The notes beneath the pieces were generated by a model. It was given only the letters and a program-made list of their open reading frames with translations. It was not told the origin of the DNA and searched no databases. The position numbers and the translations under genes are program-made. This document shows, in pieces, positions 5,873 to 9,285 of a stretch of DNA of 9,285 bases (position 1 is its first letter; every line of letters begins with the position of its first letter). The stretch covers positions 1 through 9,285 of the forward strand of contig JAIOXC010000053.1 in assembly GCA_021741795.1 (NCBI GenBank), read 5' to 3'. The DNA is from Ilumatobacteraceae bacterium (GTDB taxonomy: Bacteria > Actinomycetota > Acidimicrobiia > Acidimicrobiales > Ilumatobacteraceae).

Positions 5873-7411
5873 TTATGAGGAAATAATGGCCCTGCGGGCT
5901 GGCAAAAATTTGAGCGCTAGTAATGCTCCAGCAAGCGCAACGCCTGCGCCCGTAAAGCAAGCCGAGTGGAAACCATGCATGAATGCCTCGCTCACTGCTT
6001 GACGCACTGCTTCGGCCGCCTCTGGAGTTGGAGCTCGTTCCGCAACCGCAAATCCGGCACCAGCAGATTCCTTTGCTAATGCCACTGCTTCGGCTGGCAT
6101 ATTGAACTTTGCAATCAACTCGCCAAGCTTTGGTCCGTACAACGACGCGAATACTGAACCGCTGATTGCAACTCCTAGTGTTCCGCCCACTTCGCGACTC
6201 ACGTCGTTGACTGCAGAACCAACACCAGCTTTTTCTCGCGGTAACTCACCCATCACTGCATCAGTGGATGGCGAAGTGACGAGTGCAAGTCCGTTGGCAA
6301 GAAACAACATGCTGATGATGACTGGACCAAAGTATGCAGTTTCTGCTTCGCAGAATCCGATGATGATGAGACCGATCGCCATGTTGGTGAGACCAATTGC
6401 AACAATTCGCTTTGTTCCAAACTTCAATGCAAGTCTTGCTGCGATCGGTGCAGTGACGCCGGCACCAAGAGCGAACGGCAACGTGTGCACGCCGGAAGAC
6501 AATGTGCTGTAGCCGCGCACAAATTGAAAGTACTGCGTGACCAAGAATGTGAATCCGAACAAAACGAAGAATGCAATTCCAATTGATCCAGTTGCTGCAG
6601 AGAGTCGTGCGTTACGAAAAACTCGAACATCAAGCAGTGGTTCATTCGTTGAAAGCTCTCGCTTCACGAATAAAGCAAACAAGATCACAGTGCCAGCAAA
6701 CGATGCCAATGTCGAGATGCTTATCCATCCGCGATGTGGTCCTTCAATGACCGTGTACACCAGCAAACCAACCATCGCGATTGAAAGTACAAACCCAGGG
6801 AAATCGAGACGATGTGGATTCGGATCTTTTGATGTCGGGATGTACAACGCACCAAGAATGAGCGCGACAATCACGATGGGAACGTTGACGAGGAATACGG
6901 AACCCCAATAGAAGTGCTCAAGCAGGAAGCCGCCCGAGACTGGACCGAATGCAACTGCCATTCCCGAAACCGCCGACCACACACCAATAGCTTTTGCGCG
7001 TTCAATCGGATCACGAAAAACGTCGATGAGAATTGCAAGCGTTGCTGGAAAGACTGCCGCGGCTCCGATGCCCATTGCGCCGCGAGCAATGATCAACGTT
7101 GCAGTTGATGTTGCGAACGATGCCCACACCGAACACGCCATGAAAGCGACGAGTCCAACTTGCATTGCACCTTTGCGTCCAAAGCGATCCCCGAGGCCAC
7201 CAAACGCCAACAACAAACACGAGAACACCAGTGCATACGAGTCAACGATCCATTGCAATCCACTCGTTGATGCACCGAGTTCGCGCGACAGTGTTGGCAG
7301 CGCAACGTTGATGATGAGGTTGTCGACAACAACCATGAACAAACTGATGCAGAGCACCAGCAAGATGATCCAGCGGCGGTCGTGAATTTTGGTGTCTGGG
7401 TGCGTATTCAT
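5873..7411 (-). CDS. MFS transporter, DHA2 family (EmrB/QacA-type, 14 membrane helices)
   Basis: 512-aa proton-driven membrane transporter, typically an exporter of drugs or other organic compounds. Helix 1 carries the acidic residue and DHA2 signature VVVDNLIINVALP (Asp30, 27-39). Motif A GGLGDRFGRKG is at 71-81, an Arg-containing motif LIIARGAMGIGAA at 106-118, and antiporter motif C GPVSGG at 156-161. The later TSPSTDAVM and AGVGSAVNDVSREVGGTLG segments are typical of the second half of this family. Hydrophobic segments are consistent with 14 helices and length is normal. No Shine-Dalgarno is seen before the ATG at 7411, and an extended -10-like TGCTAGACA ends nine bases before it, so the messenger may be nearly leaderless. 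It shares strand with the pyrimidine operon 105 bases downstream, so it may move a related compound, but the family gives no substrate. Confidence 0.93.
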   Translation of the reverse strand: MNTHPDTKIHDRRWIILLVLCISLFMVVVDNLIINVALPTLSRELGASTSGLQWIVDSYALVFSCLLLAFGGLGDRFGRKGAMQVGLVAFMACSVWASFATSTATLIIARGAMGIGAAAVFPATLAILIDVFRDPIERAKAIGVWSAVSGMAVAFGPVSGGFLLEHFYWGSVFLVNVPIVIVALILGALYIPTSKDPNPHRLDFPGFVLSIAMVGLLVYTVIEGPHRGWISISTLASFAGTVILFALFVKRELSTNEPLLDVRVFRNARLSAATGSIGIAFFVLFGFTFLVTQYFQFVRGYSTLSSGVHTLPFALGAGVTAPIAARLALKFGTKRIVAIGLTNMAIGLIIIGFCEAETAYFGPVIISMLFLANGLALVTSPSTDAVMGELPREKAGVGSAVNDVSREVGGTLGVAISGSVFASLYGPKLGELIAKFNMPAEAVALAKESAGAGFAVAERAPTPEAAEAVRQAVSEAFMHGFHSACFTGAGVALAGALLALKFLPARRAIISS

Positions 7412-7417
7412 ACGTCA

Positions 7418-7429
7418 CAATGTCTAGCA
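7418..7429 (-). promoter_or_regulatory. candidate extended -10 promoter element of the MFS gene
   Basis: The minus strand reads TGC-TAGACA with the hexamer at 7426-7421. The expected transcription start falls about three bases before the ATG at 7411, which agrees with the lack of a ribosome site. No good -35 hexamer was seen at 17 bases, so this is tentative. Confidence 0.35.
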
Positions 7430-7433
7430 AATA

Positions 7434-7450
7434 ACTAATCAGTGCTAAGT
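7434..7450. promoter_or_regulatory. imperfect inverted repeat in the divergent spacer, candidate operator
   Basis: The 17-base site ACTAATCAGTGCTAAGT has matching outer arms ACT/AGT and inner CA/TG around a central G, with 6 of 8 half-site positions paired. It lies between the two divergent genes and would cover the -35 region of the metal-transport promoter. A metal-sensing repressor of the DtxR/MntR or Fur/Zur type would be the expected binder. The site does not match a consensus that I can name with confidence. Confidence 0.3.
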
Positions 7451-7465
7451 CATGGTGCAGACACA

Positions 7466-7471
7466 TACAGT
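7466..7471 (+). promoter_or_regulatory. candidate -10 element (TACAGT) of the metal-transport genes
   Basis: TACAGT fits the TAnnnT pattern of actinobacterial -10 boxes and ends six bases before the ATG at 7478. The start of transcription would fall at or beside the ATG, giving a leaderless messenger. No clear Shine-Dalgarno precedes the ATG. The -35 region is weak. Confidence 0.35.
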
Positions 7472-7477
7472 AAGTAC

Positions 7478-8509
7478 ATGAATTCAATTCGTAAATCCAT
7501 AGTCGCAATTGCAATTGTTGGTTTAGTCGCTTCGTGCGGCACTGCCACCAATAATCAAGTTGCCTCGGTTGGATGCGAGCTGGGTGCACCTGTTGCCGGA
7601 GTGCTCACTATTGCTACAACAGTTGCGCCAATCACCAGCATCGTTGCCAACATTGCTGGCGGAACAAACACTGTTATTTTGGGCATCGTTCCGGAAGGAA
7701 CCAACTCGCACACGTTTGAGCCAAAACCAAGTGATGCGAAAACGTTGGAGACAGCAGACATCGTTTTCATTAACGGACTCGTGCTTGAAGAACCAACAAA
7801 AGATTTGGCACTTTCCAATCTCAAAGACGGTGCAAACATTTGCGAGCTTGGCACTGAAGTCTTGCCAGAGTCCGACTATATATATGACTTCTCGTTTCCT
7901 AAAGAAGGCGGAAAGCCAAACCCGCACTTGTGGACGAACCCACCGATGGCCAAGCAGTATGCGCAACTCGTACGCGACGTGTTAGTACGACGCGATCCAG
8001 CTAATGCCACAACATATGACACCAACTTTGCCGCTTTCAACACAAAGATTGACGCGCTCGATGCAGCAATGGTGGCAGCGACTGCCACAATTCCCGATTC
8101 GCAGCGCAAACTCGTGACGTATCACGATGCGTACGCATACTTCGCCAAACATTACGGCTTCACCGTTGTCGGGGCACTGCAACCGTCATCGTTTGATGAG
8201 CCCACCCCAAAAGAGATCGGTGACTTGATTAATCAAGTCAAAACCGAAAACGTCAAGGCAATCTTTGGCAGTGAGGTTTTCCCAAGCCCCGTGCTCGAAC
8301 AAATAGGTGCCGAGACCGACGTGCGGTACATAGACGTGCTTCGCGATGATGACCTCATTGGCGAGCCAGGCGATGCCGAGCACTCATGGCTCGGGCTCAT
8401 GCGCTTTAACTTTGCAACCATGGTCGAAGCCCTCGGGGGTGACGCATCTGCACTGAAATCTTTGGACGTAAGCGATGTAGCCAAGGACTCTGCTGTCTAC
8501 CCTCAATAG
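7478..8509 (+). CDS. metal ABC transporter substrate-binding lipoprotein (TroA/ZnuA family, Zn or Mn)
   Basis: 343-aa extracellular binding protein of the cluster-9 metal importers. The N-terminus MNSIRKS plus a hydrophobic stretch ends in lipobox VASC, so Cys20 is the lipidation site. This is why the ATG at 7478 was preferred to an in-frame GTG at 7442. Candidate metal ligands are His78 (GTNSHTFEP), His150 (PNPHLWTNP), His216 (TYHDAYAYF) and an Asp of the DDD run at 290-292. Three His plus Asp is the TroA arrangement. Manganese-specific PsaA-like proteins usually have Glu at the third place. The His-rich loop of E. coli-like ZnuA is absent. The substrate is therefore zinc and/or manganese, not decided. 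The ATPase gene follows after seven bases. Confidence 0.93.
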   Translation: MNSIRKSIVAIAIVGLVASCGTATNNQVASVGCELGAPVAGVLTIATTVAPITSIVANIAGGTNTVILGIVPEGTNSHTFEPKPSDAKTLETADIVFINGLVLEEPTKDLALSNLKDGANICELGTEVLPESDYIYDFSFPKEGGKPNPHLWTNPPMAKQYAQLVRDVLVRRDPANATTYDTNFAAFNTKIDALDAAMVAATATIPDSQRKLVTYHDAYAYFAKHYGFTVVGALQPSSFDEPTPKEIGDLINQVKTENVKAIFGSEVFPSPVLEQIGAETDVRYIDVLRDDDLIGEPGDAEHSWLGLMRFNFATMVEALGGDASALKSLDVSDVAKDSAVYPQ

Positions 8510-8516
8510 AGTTGCC

Positions 8517-9285
8517 ATGAACCCCAAACCACTAATTGACTGCTCGCACGTTTCGTGCACGTACGGCAATGCGCCCGTAGTTGATGATGTTTATCTGCAA
8601 ATCAATCGTGGTGAATTCGTAGGCATTGTCGGACCATCTGGTTCAGGTAAAACAACACTGCTGAAGGCGATCATGGGTACCCACCCAGTTGCTCACGGCT
8701 CCATAACACTGCAGCCAAACCTGACAATTGGTTACGTGCCACAAGTCGAAACTGTCGACTGGTACTTCCCTGTCACGGTTGAAGAAGTAATTGCAATGAC
8801 GCGCACAAAACTAAGTTGGTGGCCACGCATCACCACTAGCGAACGCACAGCTATTAGCGACGTGCTTGGTCAACTCGGCATTGCCGATGTTGCCCACCGA
8901 CATATCCGTGAACTTTCAGGCGGTCAGCAACAGCGAGTCTTTTTGGCACGAGCAATGTTTAGTCAGCCAGATGTTTTGATCATGGACGAACCAACATCTG
9001 GCGTCGATGTGCGCACACGCCACGAGATTTTGCACTTGCTTGCCGATCTGCACGAAAAGGGTTTAACAATTCTTCTGACCACTCACGACCTGAATGGTTT
9101 GGCGGCTCACTTGCCGCGCCTGGTGTGCTTCAACAAAAAAGTTATCGCAGATGGCAATCCACGCCAAGTGCTTACTCCACAAGTTCTCGAACAAACTTAT
9201 GGTGCACCGATGGATGTGCTCGAACATGGTGGCATGCCGCTCGTAGTTGATCATGGTCGCGTTTCCATGCGAGGTGAGGGCAAAT
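8517..9285 (+). CDS. metal ABC transporter ATP-binding protein (TroB/MntB/ZnuC-like), 3' end beyond window
   Basis: At least 256 residues are read without a stop to the window edge, so the gene is partial only because the window ends. Seen in order: Walker A GPSGSGKTT at 39-47, Q-loop Gln76 in YVPQ, signature LSGGQQQR at 133-140, Walker B VLIMDEPTSGVD at 153-164 and H-loop His190 in LLTTHDL. The segment after the Q-loop, VDWYFPVTVEEVIAM (80-94), resembles Mn/Zn-type ATPases (TroB, MntB, SitB), which carry VDW-FPVTV. E. coli ZnuC differs there. The ATG at 8517 is seven bases after the lipoprotein stop with only a weak ribosome site, which suggests coupled translation. It should energise a membrane permease encoded further right. 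Confidence 0.94.
   Translation, partial: MNPKPLIDCSHVSCTYGNAPVVDDVYLQINRGEFVGIVGPSGSGKTTLLKAIMGTHPVAHGSITLQPNLTIGYVPQVETVDWYFPVTVEEVIAMTRTKLSWWPRITTSERTAISDVLGQLGIADVAHRHIRELSGGQQQRVFLARAMFSQPDVLIMDEPTSGVDVRTRHEILHLLADLHEKGLTILLTTHDLNGLAAHLPRLVCFNKKVIADGNPRQVLTPQVLEQTYGAPMDVLEHGGMPLVVDHGRVSMRGEGK

Noticed and set aside
7442..7477. GTG start 12 codons before the lipoprotein ATG
   Set aside because: It would put a polar segment ahead of a normal lipoprotein signal peptide and would overlap the candidate promoter.
9063..9254. 63-aa minus-strand frame in the ATPase gene
   Set aside because: It is antisense to the H-loop region of a clear ABC ATPase whose frame is open to the window end.

Overview
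The window looks like a piece of an actinobacterial chromosome. It has roughly balanced base composition, a luciferase-like oxidoreductase of the type that uses coenzyme F420, and strong AAGGGGAG-type ribosome binding sites. A member of the Acidimicrobiia (Ilumatobacter-like) is a reasonable guess, but that is inference because the window has no taxonomic marker such as rRNA.

Region 1 (about 1-5767, all minus strand) is a compact catabolic operon read from right to left: beta-ureidopropionase, dihydropyrimidinase, (methyl)malonate-semialdehyde dehydrogenase, an LLM-class flavin/F420 oxidoreductase, and a NitT/TauT-type ABC permease. A further gene appears to begin at the very left edge. Gaps are 24, 34 and 54 bases, followed by two 4-base ATGA stop/start overlaps. 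The first three enzymes are consecutive or near-consecutive steps of reductive pyrimidine degradation. Dihydropyrimidinase opens dihydrouracil to N-carbamoyl-beta-alanine, beta-ureidopropionase releases beta-alanine, CO2 and ammonia, and the semialdehyde dehydrogenase converts malonate semialdehyde (made from beta-alanine by an aminotransferase) to acetyl-CoA. The uracil-reducing step and the aminotransferase are not in the window. The LLM oxidoreductase has no assigned step and is the most interesting gene here. The ABC permease suggests that the operon also imports its substrate.

Region 2 (5873-7411, minus strand) is a 14-helix DHA2-family MFS transporter, 105 bases upstream of the operon on the same strand. 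It may be an independent drug/solute exporter or a leading gene of the same transcription unit.

Region 3 (7478-9285, plus strand) is divergent from the MFS gene. It encodes a TroA/ZnuA-type metal-binding lipoprotein followed 7 bases later by its ABC ATPase, which runs off the right edge. Ligand residues (three His plus Asp) and a VDW motif in the ATPase point to a Mn/Zn (TroA-like) importer rather than a classical ZnuABC. The membrane permease should lie just beyond the window. The 66-base divergent spacer holds candidate promoters for both directions and an imperfect inverted repeat that could be a metalloregulator operator.

There is no RNA gene, insertion sequence, CRISPR array or phage sign that I can support. 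All intergenic gaps are about 105 bases or less.
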